Shown: positions 16,992 to 25,698, numbered from the stretch's first letter. The stretch is 64,000 nucleotides of DNA from Kyrpidia tusciae DSM 2912 (GCF_000092905.1 NC_014098.1:3038001-3102000); one strand, 5' to 3'. Made by a program: numbers and translations. The notes: a model not told the origin generated them from the letters alone.

Positions 16992-17569
16992 CGCGCCCCG
17001 CCCCCTTCCCGATCCGCAGCCCCGGGTCCAGCGCCGGGCCCGGCCTTCGGCGGGCTATCCCCGGCAGGCATTGTGGGGTCAGCGGGCACTCCCCCTGCGG
17101 ACCGGCCAGCCTGGGGGACATCCCCGGAGCCGAGGAGTAGACCGGCCGCCAGACCGGGCGTCTGCCCAGAAAGGTGGGAGAACCCTGGGCCCTCTCCCCT
17201 ATCCCGGTTCACCCGGCGGGCGGCCGTCACCCAGTCCAGCATTCGGTCGGCCAAACGCCCGGGGTCCACCTGATACGTGCCCGAGGCGATCTCTTCCTTC
17301 AGCCGGGCGATCCGCTCCTCCCGGCTCTCCCCCGTCGGAGCCGCCTGGAGGGCGCCATCTGCCGCACCGGCCCCGTCCCGGACCGTCCGGGGATCCGCCG
17401 CAGCGTCTACTTGCGGCGCCCCCGCCAAGGCCCGGGCCGCCTCGGAAATGGCCACCTCGTCCCCTCCCCCGGAGGCGGGCCCACGTTCCCCCGCTCCCTC
17501 CGGAGGCCGGCGGTTCCGCCACGTTTCGTAAACCTGTTGCCAGCCCGGCGAATTCCCATCTATGCGCAT
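16988..17569 (-). CDS. flgM: Anti-sigma-28 factor FlgM, unusually long
   Basis: A 193 aa protein; FlgM is normally 85-100 aa. The N-terminal MRIDGNSPGWQQVYETW and the DEVAISEAARAL segment, followed by REERIARLKEEIASGTYQVD and PGRLADRML, are the sigma-28-binding elements. They end near residue 130 instead of at the C-terminus, and a Gly/Pro-rich tail of about 60 residues follows. The middle also has an inserted Ala/Gly stretch. FlgM holds SigD inactive until it is exported after hook completion. GGAGGGAGATCCACC precedes the ATG, and a SigD-like promoter lies 130 bp upstream, implying autoregulation. Confidence 0.9.
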   Translation of the reverse strand: MRIDGNSPGWQQVYETWRNRRPPEGAGERGPASGGGDEVAISEAARALAGAPQVDAAADPRTVRDGAGAADGALQAAPTGESREERIARLKEEIASGTYQVDPGRLADRMLDWVTAARRVNRDRGEGPGFSHLSGQTPGLAAGLLLGSGDVPQAGRSAGGVPADPTMPAGDSPPKAGPGAGPGAADREGGGAR

Positions 17570-17699
17570 GGTGGATCTCCCTCCGGCTCTCATCTGTCGC
17601 GCCGTGCGCCTTTCTCCGTCCCGACCGTCCATCGGCCGCCCTGCGGCGGGCCGAGACCTCGCCCACACTGAGGCCGTCGCACCGACTCCTTAGTTAGAA

Positions 17700-17726
17700 A
17701 GATCGGCCGGACCGGCGCCGATGTTA
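17700..17726 (-). promoter_or_regulatory. SigD-type promoter of the flgM operon
   Basis: On the minus strand TAAC (17726-17723), 15 bases, then GCCGATCT (17707-17700) differ from TAAA-N15-GCCGATAT by one base in each element. It would drive flgM and the genes down to hag. Confidence 0.7.
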
Positions 17727-17836
17727 AGATCCGAGTGCGATTCCATAAAAAGAAAGCCGGGGGCAACCTGAGCGAATTTTCATTGTTCACCAAGGACATG
17801 TGCGTTATACTGGGCGCAGGACAGGAAAATTTTCAT

Positions 17837-18412
17837 GTGGCGGGTGGGATCGAGGTGCCACGACCCAAAGCCGGCGGCTCGGGCCGCTACACCTACGAAG
17901 ATTACCAAACCTGGGATGGCGAGGAGAGGTGGGAGCTGATTGACGGCGTCCCCTACCTCCTGGCGAGCCCCAGCACGGAGCACCAGCAGATTTTGATGCA
18001 ACTGTCGGTCGAAATCGGCGGATATCTGCGGGGCAAGGAATGCCGCGCCTTCGCCGCGCCCATGGACCTGACTTTCTCTCCGGATTCCAAAACGAAAGAC
18101 GTGGTGCAGCCCGATCTTTTCGTGATCTGTGACCCGGTGCCGCCCGGCCCCCGGGTTATCGGCGCGCCCGTATGGATCATCGAAATCCTGTCTCCCTCCA
18201 CGGTGGCGAACGATCTCATCCGCAAAATGAACCTGTACCAGAGGGCCGGGGTGAGGGAGTATTGGATCGTCGATCCCATGGAAAATCGCATCCACGTGTA
18301 CCTCCACGACGGCGCCGTCCTCCGCTGGCAGAGGGAATATCAGCCCGGTGACACCCTGGCGCCTTCGATGTTTCGCGACCGCGTGATCCGGGTCGACCAG
18401 GTTTTCGGATAG
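17837..18412 (+). CDS. Uma2 family (DUF820) PD-(D/E)XK-like endonuclease
   Basis: About 191 aa. YTYEDYQTWDGEERWELIDG, AAPMDLTF, DVVQPDLFVI and IIEILSPSTVANDLIRKMNL with YWIVDP are the hallmark Uma2 motifs, with the acidic residues and the E-I-L-S-P core of the restriction-endonuclease-like fold intact. Biological targets of Uma2 proteins are unknown; they are abundant in cyanobacteria and thermophiles. The start is uncertain: GTG 17837 follows AGGA, GTG 17855 follows GGTGGG, and the frame is open back to 17735. It is oriented opposite to the flagellar operon and is the first gene of the block separating flgM from yvyF. Confidence 0.85.
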   Translation: MAGGIEVPRPKAGGSGRYTYEDYQTWDGEERWELIDGVPYLLASPSTEHQQILMQLSVEIGGYLRGKECRAFAAPMDLTFSPDSKTKDVVQPDLFVICDPVPPGPRVIGAPVWIIEILSPSTVANDLIRKMNLYQRAGVREYWIVDPMENRIHVYLHDGAVLRWQREYQPGDTLAPSMFRDRVIRVDQVFG

Positions 18413-18479
18413 GAGAACATTTGGGCGACATGAAGGTAAATGAATACTCACGCAACTGATCGAAAATGAGGGATCCGAT

Positions 18480-19649
18480 ATGCCGTATGAGCCGAAGTTT
18501 GACATCCGAGACCCGATCCACGGCTTTATCGAGCTCAGCCGAAGTGAACTGCGGATCGTGGACAGTGCCCCTTTTCAACGATTGCGGCGAATTCATCAAC
18601 TTGGGACCACTTACCTTGTTTATCCAACGGCGGAACACACACGCTTTGCCCATTCCCTTGGCGTCATGCAGATGTCAACCCGCATTTTCGATCGCCTCGT
18701 CCATAAACACCACGGGGAATTAAAATGGTCTGAGGAACAAATCATGAAATATCGACAAATCCTTCGGCTGACAGCATTGTTGCACGATATCGGCCATGCA
18801 CCGTTCTCACACACATCAGATGGTATTTTCCCGGCGGACCTCAATCACGAAATGATGGGCGCAAAGATTATTTGTGAAACGCCAATTGGGGACATCGTTG
18901 ACGAAATCGGCAAGCCATTTGAATTCGGCAGACAACACATAGCTGACATGATTACCCAGGGATTGCCCGAAAAGGATTATCGTTTACTCCGAGATCTTTT
19001 AATCGGTGAACTCGATGCTGATAAGATGGACTACTTGTTGAGAGACTCCCTGTCACTGGGTGTCGAATACGGAAAATTTGATCTGCCGAGAATCCTGCAA
19101 ACCTTGTGCTTGTTCCCCCATGAGAGGACGTGGAGGCTGGGTGTCGAGGAAGGAGGGGTACAAGCTGTTGAGGGATTGGTAATGGCAAGATATTACATGT
19201 TCGTGCAAATTTATTTTCACAAAACTCGTCGGGTCTATGACAAAATGATGGAGCGCTTTTTGCAAGACCTTCTGCCAAACGACCGAAAAACACTACCCGA
19301 TAACGTGGAGGAGTATTTGAACTGGGATGATACACGCGTTTTGGAGCGTGCGAAAGAGCATCCGTCGCCATGGGGGCGGCGGATTCTAAACCGGGAACAC
19401 TTTGTATTAGCCTATCAAGCACCTGCCCGCCGACCTCTAAGCTCCCAAGAAACCAAACGGCTCAAGGAATTGCTTCTTGACATCGAACATACGTTTGGAT
19501 ATAATCAAGTCATAGCCGACTTCGCCTCCAAAACTCCTATCAAATTCGAGCATGAAGAGAACCGAGACCCTTTCAAGACGTCGCTCGCGTTGTTAGTAAA
19601 ATCGACGAACCGATCCTGTATGCTAGGATCTAGTGTGAGCGCGGACTAA
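18480..19649 (+). CDS. HD-domain phosphohydrolase (YwfO-like dNTPase/nucleotidase)
   Basis: A 389 aa metal-dependent phosphohydrolase. The HD metal site is complete: RLRRIHQLG...HTRFAHSLG supplies the first His, LLHDIGHAPFSH the HD pair, and LDADKMDYLLRD the last Asp. The layout resembles B. subtilis YwfO and SAMHD1-type enzymes, which cleave nucleoside triphosphates. GAGGGATCCGAT precedes the ATG. The last ~20 residues (KSTNRSCMLGSSVSAD) look unnatural, whereas frame +2 reads QDVARVVSKIDEPILYARI and stops at 19633, so a frameshift near 19555-19580 is likely. The gene is more AT-rich than its surroundings and is followed 55 bp later by a ywgA-like gene. Confidence 0.87.
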   Translation: MPYEPKFDIRDPIHGFIELSRSELRIVDSAPFQRLRRIHQLGTTYLVYPTAEHTRFAHSLGVMQMSTRIFDRLVHKHHGELKWSEEQIMKYRQILRLTALLHDIGHAPFSHTSDGIFPADLNHEMMGAKIICETPIGDIVDEIGKPFEFGRQHIADMITQGLPEKDYRLLRDLLIGELDADKMDYLLRDSLSLGVEYGKFDLPRILQTLCLFPHERTWRLGVEEGGVQAVEGLVMARYYMFVQIYFHKTRRVYDKMMERFLQDLLPNDRKTLPDNVEEYLNWDDTRVLERAKEHPSPWGRRILNREHFVLAYQAPARRPLSSQETKRLKELLLDIEHTFGYNQVIADFASKTPIKFEHEENRDPFKTSLALLVKSTNRSCMLGSSVSAD

Positions 19650-19704
19650 AAAACGACGTGCACAAATTTGCCAGGCGCAAATTCAGGATGGAATGGGAGT
19701 GACA

Positions 19705-20229
19705 ATGATGGGATTGGGCGCACTCGCAGCATATGTCACCATGCGACAAGGCCAAATTAAAGGGAAAAAAGCCTTTCAAAAGATTTTCTACTTTTTAACA
19801 TCATCCGGCATTCCAACCGGCCTTACGTTTCGCATTTATCACTACGGTCCCTACTCATCTGCTTTGGATTATGAAATGGATAACATCCATATGCAAGGGG
19901 CCATCACCATGGAACAGGAACAAAATGGTAGATTTCAAACCTGGACCATTCAACCGGGCCCACAAGCCCAGGATATGATTGCCGAAGACTGGATCGTAAA
20001 AGAATATCAGTCCAAGATTGACGATCTGCTCAGCATTTTGCCGGATGACCCGAAAACCCTGGAATTGTGGTCAACAACCCACTTTGTCGTTGCGTCAAAA
20101 AAGAGATATGGCAACAATGCGGACCCGGAATCTGTGATAAAGACCGTTCAAGAGATTAAAGGAGATAAATTCTCACTTGACGAAATCCGCAACGCTTATG
20201 AGGAATTGATGGATCATCAACTGATTTGA
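19705..20229 (+). CDS. YwgA-like protein
   Basis: A 174 aa protein. GKKAFQKIFYFLTSSGIPTG and TFRIYHYGPYSSALDYEMD match the YwgA family pattern of a helix, K-K-L-Q-K-x-x-Y and F-x-x-Y-G-P-Y-S. The function is unknown. In B. subtilis ywgA lies next to the HD-phosphohydrolase gene ywfO, and the same pair is adjacent here, so the two probably act together. ATG 19705 is preferred (GGGAGTGACA upstream) over ATG 19693. Base composition is AT-rich like the HD gene, unlike the flanking flagellar genes. Confidence 0.8.
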   Translation: MMGLGALAAYVTMRQGQIKGKKAFQKIFYFLTSSGIPTGLTFRIYHYGPYSSALDYEMDNIHMQGAITMEQEQNGRFQTWTIQPGPQAQDMIAEDWIVKEYQSKIDDLLSILPDDPKTLELWSTTHFVVASKKRYGNNADPESVIKTVQEIKGDKFSLDEIRNAYEELMDHQLI

Positions 20230-20364
20230 GAACTATGACGGAAGGAGCGGGCCAGAAGGTGTCTAGCCCTTATTCTCTCACACCCTTTCTTAACTGCCCA
20301 ACCAGGCCCCATTCACCTTTGCATCGGAGTGGGATCTCCCACCCACTCCCTCTACCTCCGAACC

Positions 20365-20751
20365 CTACGGCCGCTGCGTCCAGCCCGGGCGGGTGTGAAA
20401 CTTGCCGTCTTCTTCCTTTTTCGGCGGCGCAAGCCCCCGGGCCAACTCGGCGGTACACCGGTCACAGAACCGCCCGCTGGTGATCTCCCGGCCGCATCGC
20501 TCGCAGGGATAGCGCATATTCTCACCGCTCACCACCGTGAGGCGACCTTCCCGCAAAAACTGCAGCACCAAATCGGGGTCGACCCCGGTGGCTTCGGATA
20601 CCTCCATGATCGTCGCTCCCCGGTGCTCCGACACGTACTCCCGCACTTTCTGGTAGAGCTCTTCTTCCTCCCGCCGACAAGCCGGGCAAATCTGCTCTCG
20701 GCCCACTTTTCGATAAATCCGCCCACACCGCTTGCAATTGGCAAAATCCAC
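20365..20751 (-). CDS. yvyF: YvyF family flagellar-locus zinc-ribbon protein
   Basis: About 128 aa. Two cysteine pairs at each end (CKRCGRIY...CPAC and CERCGREI...CDRC) flank a helix-turn-helix-like middle (REYVSEHRGATIMEVSEATG followed by VDPDLVLQFLREGRL), as in B. subtilis YvyF, which sits between comFC and flgM. The GTG at 20751 follows GGGGGGTGA; GTG 20760 is the alternative. The Pro-rich tail is variable. Here yvyF is separated from flgM by about 2.8 kb of inserted, oppositely oriented genes. Confidence 0.88.
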   Translation of the reverse strand: MDFANCKRCGRIYRKVGREQICPACRREEEELYQKVREYVSEHRGATIMEVSEATGVDPDLVLQFLREGRLTVVSGENMRYPCERCGREITSGRFCDRCTAELARGLAPPKKEEDGKFHTRPGWTQRP

Positions 20752-20901
20752 GCCGCTCACCCCCCGCCGCAACCGCGCCCGGGCCTCCGACCCGGCCCGC
20801 ATCCTTATTCTAAAGAGTTCGTCCCGCCCGCGGCAGTTTCCTGCACCGCGAACCACACCCCCGCCAGTCTCCTGCACCGCGATCCCGCCCCGCGCCGCGT
20901 C

Positions 20902-22065
20902 TCACCCCGCCGCGCTCCGCCCCATCCATCGGCCGATCCCCCGGCGAATCCCTTGCGCGGCCATCGCCGCCAAAGGCAATCCCAGGCCGCCCACCGTCGA
21001 GAACCCCCAGCCATAATTAATGATCTCGTACCGCATGTTAATACCGCTTGAGAACAACATCAAGCTCCCCGCCCATACCAGAATCGCCCCGGGGACGACC
21101 ACAGGCCGGTGGTGGCGAAGACCGGCCCACTGGCTGATTGCAGTGGCGAGGCTGTAATGAAGCGCCGATACTTTTAGAAACATCGTCGCCAAGATGCCGA
21201 TCACATAGATGGCATCCAGCCTCTCCAAAAAATCCGCCACCCTCAGGGCCCGAACCACTTCCAGGGTCGGATAGTGCACGTGCAGCCGGGAGTCGCCGAG
21301 AATCGTCGTCACCACCGCCTCCGCCAGGACCCCGGCCACGCTGATGGTCACCACCGCCACCCACAGGGGGCGATAAATCCTCCCCCCCACCACCGCCGGG
21401 CGAACTTGAACCACCGTCATCAGTTCCACGCCGTACAGCCAGGGCACCACCGACGCCCGGAGCACCGGATCCAGGCCATCCGCCAACACCGGTTGCAGCT
21501 GGTGAAAATCCGCATACTGCAACGAAAACAGAGACAGGGCCACAATGAGCACCACCCCGATCGGGGTGATGATCTCCCCCATCCGTCCCACCGCCTCAAT
21601 CCCCTGGGTCACGGCATAAACCACCGGAATAAAAAAGAGCCCGGCCATGACGTGTCCCGGGGTGTCGGACAACAGCGTATCCGTGAGAAACAGCACCATT
21701 TGACGAATGGCCGTGGCCTCCGTGACATACAGCCAAACCAACGACCCCAAACCCACCACCCGACCGAACCAGGGGCCAAAAACCGTGAAATAGCCTTCCA
21801 TCATCGTCTGGCCCGGGAACATGCGCCGAAACCCCATGATGACGAGAACCACCACCGCGCCCCCGATAAAGAAAAGGGGGCCCGTCAACCAGGCGTCCCG
21901 CACGACGAAGCGGCTGATGGCAAACGGGAGAAAAAGAATCCCGGTGCCCAGCACCAGCCAAATCATCAAAAAGGACAATTGCAATTCCGATAACTGCTGT
22001 TTTACCGCCTTCCACCTGCCTTGCCCTTCGGCACGTCTGCGCCGCTCTAGCCGACCGGGACACAT
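20902..22065 (-). CDS. GerAB/YndE-type spore germination permease, orphan
   Basis: About 387 aa with roughly ten membrane segments of the APC-like spore germination family (LSFLMIWLVLGTGILFLPFA, then VVLVIMGFRRMFPGQ). Such proteins form the B subunit of germinant receptors in the spore inner membrane with GerAA and GerAC partners, which are not present nearby. The canonical N-terminus should be around VKQQLSELQL, but no standard start codon is there; ATG 22065 (MCPGRLERRR) is used and adds a short basic extension. It could instead be a degenerate or repurposed transporter. Confidence 0.8.
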   Translation of the reverse strand: MCPGRLERRRRAEGQGRWKAVKQQLSELQLSFLMIWLVLGTGILFLPFAISRFVVRDAWLTGPLFFIGGAVVVLVIMGFRRMFPGQTMMEGYFTVFGPWFGRVVGLGSLVWLYVTEATAIRQMVLFLTDTLLSDTPGHVMAGLFFIPVVYAVTQGIEAVGRMGEIITPIGVVLIVALSLFSLQYADFHQLQPVLADGLDPVLRASVVPWLYGVELMTVVQVRPAVVGGRIYRPLWVAVVTISVAGVLAEAVVTTILGDSRLHVHYPTLEVVRALRVADFLERLDAIYVIGILATMFLKVSALHYSLATAISQWAGLRHHRPVVVPGAILVWAGSLMLFSSGINMRYEIINYGWGFSTVGGLGLPLAAMAAQGIRRGIGRWMGRSAAG

Positions 22066-22377
22066 CTGGTCACATGCAGTGTGCGCGAATTCGGCCGCCA
22101 ATATGAAGCCGAAGAACTGTTTGATCGGCCAAATTTCCCCCGTCCAACCCTCCCCCTTTTGCCGGGGGCCGGGCCGCAGTATACTTCGGAGGTAAAGGTG
22201 AGGGCCGGCTTCAGCCCGCCGGTTTCTTGCCTTGCTGTTTCGGCATGTCAAATCTGTCGACGAAAGGGGGCGAAGGCCCTGGTCGAGAACCCGGCGGGCG
22301 GCGCGCGGACCAAACAATGAAAGCCGCGCCCCAACAGGAAGCGGGCCGTGGTCCCGGAAACTCGATCAGGTGCGGTT
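22066..22377. other. Divergent intergenic region
   Basis: 312 bp between the GerAB-like gene and the KimA-like gene. It is GC-rich, with short inverted stretches (GCCGGCTTCAGCCCGCCGG near 22203-22221), and has no credible gene. No match to the c-di-AMP (ydaO) riboswitch pattern, which precedes kimA in B. subtilis, was found by eye. Confidence 0.4.
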
Positions 22378-24288
22378 ATGCTGGCCTCTTTGGAACCCTG
22401 GCTTCACCCGGTGCTCATCGTCCTGGCGCTGTTTGCCATCGGCTTTGCGATCTTGAATTTTGGCGCCGTCAAGCGCATCCTGATCGGGCGCCCCATGCGC
22501 ACCAAGGAGCTTTACGCCAAACACACCAAACTGTTGTGGTACGTGGCTTTGCCGGTCTTGGCCGCGGACTTGTACTCATCGGTGGCCTACGGTCCGGAGG
22601 CGGGCATGACGGAGCTCGCCGGCCTCGGGGATTCGGCCAAATGGCTGATTCTTCCCATCACCGCGGCCACGGTGTCGCTGCTCGTCATCCTGATCACCTC
22701 CTACATCATGGGCATCATAGCCTATCCCGACGGAGGCGGCGCCTATGCCATCGCGAAAGATAATTTTCGCCGGCCCTGGGCGTCCCTGGTGGCGGCCAGC
22801 GCCCTCTTGGTGGATTACGTGCTCACCGTCGCCGTCTCCGTATCCGCCGGGATACAGGCCGTCTCCTCCGCCTACCCCCAGGTGATTCCTTATGAAACGA
22901 CCCTCGCCATCCTGTGCATTTTCATCATCCTCCTCGTGAATTTGCGCGGGGTGGCGGAATCGGCGTCGATCTTTGCCTGGCCGACAATCCTGTTCATGAT
23001 CAGCATGATGACCTTGATCTTCGCGGGATTTGTCAATGAGGCCCATCGGGGGTTCCACCAGGCCGCCACGCCCCCGCTTGGCGTTGTGCCCGCCGGGCTG
23101 ACCCTGCTGCTCGCCCTCAAAGCGTTCAGTTCGGCGTCTTCGGCGCTGACGGGGATCGAGACCATCTCCAACTCGGTGCCGGTTTTCCGGGATCCCCATC
23201 AGAAAAACGCCATCAAAGCGTACATCGGTCTCGGGGTGATCACCGGGATCACGTTGCTGGGATTTGCCTGGCACCTGTATGTCCAGGGCATCTCGGTGAA
23301 CCCGGACAACACCATGCTCTCCCAACTGGCGGGGTTGTATTTTGGCCACGGGGTGGTCTATCAGATCATCATTTGGTCGACCTTCATCGTCCTCATCCTC
23401 GCCGCCAACTCCACCTTTACGGGTTTCCCCCAATTGGCGGCTTTGGTGGCGGCGGACGGCTTTCTCCCCCGAGCGCTGACCATCCGGGGCGACCGGCTGG
23501 GCTACTCCAACGGCATGCTGGTGCTGGCGGCCCTGGCCTCGTTGCTCATCGAAGTGTTTCACGCCGAGACCAACGCCCTCATCCCCCTGTACGCCATCGG
23601 GGTGTTCCTGTCTTTCACCGTGGCCCAGGTGGGCCTCGTGCGCCGGTGGCTGCGGCTTCGCCAGGGGATTTGGCCGGTAAAATTGGCGATCAACGCGGTG
23701 GGAGCCGGGGTGACGGCTCTGGTGGCCATCATTTTCGCCGTGACCAAATTCACGGACGGGGCGTGGATTGTGATCGTGGTGCTGCCCCTCTTGGTCGCCC
23801 TGTCGGCGGCGGTGCACCGCCATTATGAGCAAATCGGCCGGGAGCTCGCCATCGACCTGGCGGCGGAACGCCCGGAAACCCATTCGGTCATCTCCATCGT
23901 GTTGGTGTCCGGGGTCCATCGGGTGGTCCTGAACACCCTGTCCTTCGCCCAAAGCATTCATACAAACGTGATCGCGGTCTATGTGGGGTTTGACGAGGAG
24001 TCTATCGAGAGGATGAAAAAACAGTGGGAGGCGTGGGGCTCGCCGTGCAAGCTCTATACCCTAAAGAGTGAGTACCGATCTCTTCTCCGGCCGTTGTCCC
24101 TGTTCATCCGCACGTTGGAGAAAATCGAGGGCGGGCCGGACCGGGTGCATGTGATCGTCCCCCAATTCATCCCGAGGCGGTGGTGGCACAATGCGCTCCA
24201 TAACCAGACGGCGCTCCTGATCCGATTGTGGCTGATGCGCAACCGAGATGTGGTGGTGACCACGGTGCCGTACCATTTGCACCAATAG
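22378..24288 (+). CDS. KimA-like APC-family potassium importer
   Basis: A 636 aa protein with about twelve membrane helices and a soluble C-terminal domain. VALPVLAADLYSSVAYGPEA, YPDGGGAYAIA and SALTGIETISNSVPVFRDP match KimA (YdaO), a high-affinity K+/H+ symporter of the APC superfamily that is inhibited by c-di-AMP through its C-terminal universal-stress-protein-like domain. That domain is visible here from about residue 495 (THSVISIVLVSGVHRVVLNT, VIAVYVGFDEESIE). The ATG follows AGGTG. Amino acid transport is the main alternative because the family is usually annotated that way. Confidence 0.85.
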   Translation: MLASLEPWLHPVLIVLALFAIGFAILNFGAVKRILIGRPMRTKELYAKHTKLLWYVALPVLAADLYSSVAYGPEAGMTELAGLGDSAKWLILPITAATVSLLVILITSYIMGIIAYPDGGGAYAIAKDNFRRPWASLVAASALLVDYVLTVAVSVSAGIQAVSSAYPQVIPYETTLAILCIFIILLVNLRGVAESASIFAWPTILFMISMMTLIFAGFVNEAHRGFHQAATPPLGVVPAGLTLLLALKAFSSASSALTGIETISNSVPVFRDPHQKNAIKAYIGLGVITGITLLGFAWHLYVQGISVNPDNTMLSQLAGLYFGHGVVYQIIIWSTFIVLILAANSTFTGFPQLAALVAADGFLPRALTIRGDRLGYSNGMLVLAALASLLIEVFHAETNALIPLYAIGVFLSFTVAQVGLVRRWLRLRQGIWPVKLAINAVGAGVTALVAIIFAVTKFTDGAWIVIVVLPLLVALSAAVHRHYEQIGRELAIDLAAERPETHSVISIVLVSGVHRVVLNTLSFAQSIHTNVIAVYVGFDEESIERMKKQWEAWGSPCKLYTLKSEYRSLLRPLSLFIRTLEKIEGGPDRVHVIVPQFIPRRWWHNALHNQTALLIRLWLMRNRDVVVTTVPYHLHQ

Positions 24289-24356
24289 AGAGCTTGCGGG
24301 ATGCGGAACGAGGCGCCCATTCCTGCGCAAAAAATGGGCCTCCGCAAGGCCCGGGT

Positions 24357-24557
24357 TCATTCTTCGTCCGTTTCCAGATCCCGATAGGCGAACACCACCA
24401 AAGCGTGGAATTCCCGGCGGTCCTTAACCAGGGAAACCGAAATGGGGTCCGCCCGCTCGGCGTCTTGGGTCAGCTGGATCTGGCTCTTGATGTGGGCCAG
24501 GGTCGGCCCCTGAAACATCTCCACAAACGTGCGGCGCGTGTTTAGGCCTGAGGCCAC
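24357..24557 (-). CDS. Small hypothetical protein
   Basis: A 66 aa protein (MASGLNTRRTFVEMFQGPTL at the start, PISVSLVKDRREFHALVVFA then YRDLETDEE at the end). The GTG start at 24557 has GGAGGTGGAGGC directly upstream, a strong site. The beta-rich ending (HALVVFAYR) is reminiscent of small sporulation proteins such as Cse60, but the match is too weak to name. It lies 69 bp from the convergent KimA-like gene, and the frame is not a shadow of any neighbour. Confidence 0.55.
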   Translation of the reverse strand: MASGLNTRRTFVEMFQGPTLAHIKSQIQLTQDAERADPISVSLVKDRREFHALVVFAYRDLETDEE

Positions 24558-24792
24558 CGCCTCCACCTCCGAACAGTGAGGAATGCTCCTCGATCGCTCA
24601 GTGTATGCGAGCGGTCGGTCCGGGTTGCCAGTCCCTTGGCAAACACGGCCCGTCCCACCGCCGCCCGCCTTTTTCATGTTGCCACAGAAATGCCGCGACG
24701 TCTATGGCTCGAAAGGTGGATTTTTGCGCAATTCGCGAAAAACCGCCGACTTCGCCTCCCTCCGGCCCCGGCCGCGCTCTTTGCTCCAGGAT

Positions 24793-25590
24793 TCACCTGG
24801 CGATGACCAGCCCGTACACCTCCCGGGCGCCCCCGGCCCGGAGCACCCGGGTGCAGGCCTGCGCCGTGGCCCCGGTGGTGAGGACGTCGTCCACCAGCAC
24901 CACCGCCCGCTCCCGAATCTCCGCAGCCTCCGGGGAGAGGGCAAAGCGGCCCTCCAAGGCGGTGAGCCGCTCCCGGCGGCCCCGGGTCGCCTGGCTCCGA
25001 AGCTCGCCCCGGCGCTCCAGGGCTGGCACCGCCGCTCGGCCCACGGCCCTCCCAAGCCCCTTGGCCACCCGCTCCACATGGTTCCAGCCGAGAGCCCGCC
25101 TCTTTTCCGGGTGCATAGGCACGGGCACGATCAGTGCGTCTGCCGGCGGATTCAGGTCCCGCCACGCCACCGCCAGCATCCCCGCCAAAAGCTCCAACGG
25201 ACCGCCGTCCCGTTGGAATTTCACCCGATGAATCGCCTCCCGCAGGGCTCCCCGATAGGCCCCGTAGGCGCAAACCCGGCCCAGACCCAAGGGGTGTCGG
25301 AGGCAGTCTCGACACAGCCCCGGAGCCGGCGTGCTCCTGGCGCACCCCGGGCAGTGGGGCGGATCATGACGAACGATGAGTTGCCCGGCACAGCGGTCGC
25401 AGGCGGTGGCCAAACGGGGCCTGTCCAGCTCTGGAAGTCCCACGGGGATCAGATTCCCCCGGCGGCCGCAAAAGGGGCACCCAGGAGGCGGCGGCCAAAG
25501 TGGATCAAACCACGTCCGCAGGCGGCCACCGATCCCCGGGGCTTTCCGTTTCCCCCCGCTCCCCGACTCCCCACCAAACCACTGGTCCAC
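24793..25590 (-). CDS. comFC: ComF family phosphoribosyltransferase-like protein (ComFC)
   Basis: A 265 aa competence protein. An N-terminal zinc-binding part (CPFCGRRG, CDRCAGQL, CPGC...CRDC) is followed by RVCAYGAYRGALREAIHRVK and IVPVPMHPEKRRALGWNHVE and the phosphoribosyl-binding loop VVLVDDVLTTGATA. ComFC is needed for uptake or processing of transforming DNA. The GTG at 25590 follows GGAGGTTTGAGG. comFA and comFB are not adjacent, and yvyF, normally next to it, is 4 kb downstream across two unrelated genes. Confidence 0.92.
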   Translation of the reverse strand: MDQWFGGESGSGGKRKAPGIGGRLRTWFDPLWPPPPGCPFCGRRGNLIPVGLPELDRPRLATACDRCAGQLIVRHDPPHCPGCARSTPAPGLCRDCLRHPLGLGRVCAYGAYRGALREAIHRVKFQRDGGPLELLAGMLAVAWRDLNPPADALIVPVPMHPEKRRALGWNHVERVAKGLGRAVGRAAVPALERRGELRSQATRGRRERLTALEGRFALSPEAAEIRERAVVLVDDVLTTGATAQACTRVLRAGGAREVYGLVIAR

Positions 25591-25698
25591 CCTCAAACCT
25601 CCTTCCCGCGCCAAACCCCCGCCGCGAATACAACCCCGTTGGCGAAGCCTCCCCGCCTGCACCGGGCTGCAAACCATGACGAGGCCCGGTCCGCGTCG

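Noticed and set aside
22066-22377. Possible c-di-AMP (ydaO) riboswitch before the KimA-like gene
   Set aside because: Expected from B. subtilis, but the conserved blocks were not found; GC-rich inverted stretches alone are not enough. A covariance-model search (RF00379) would decide.
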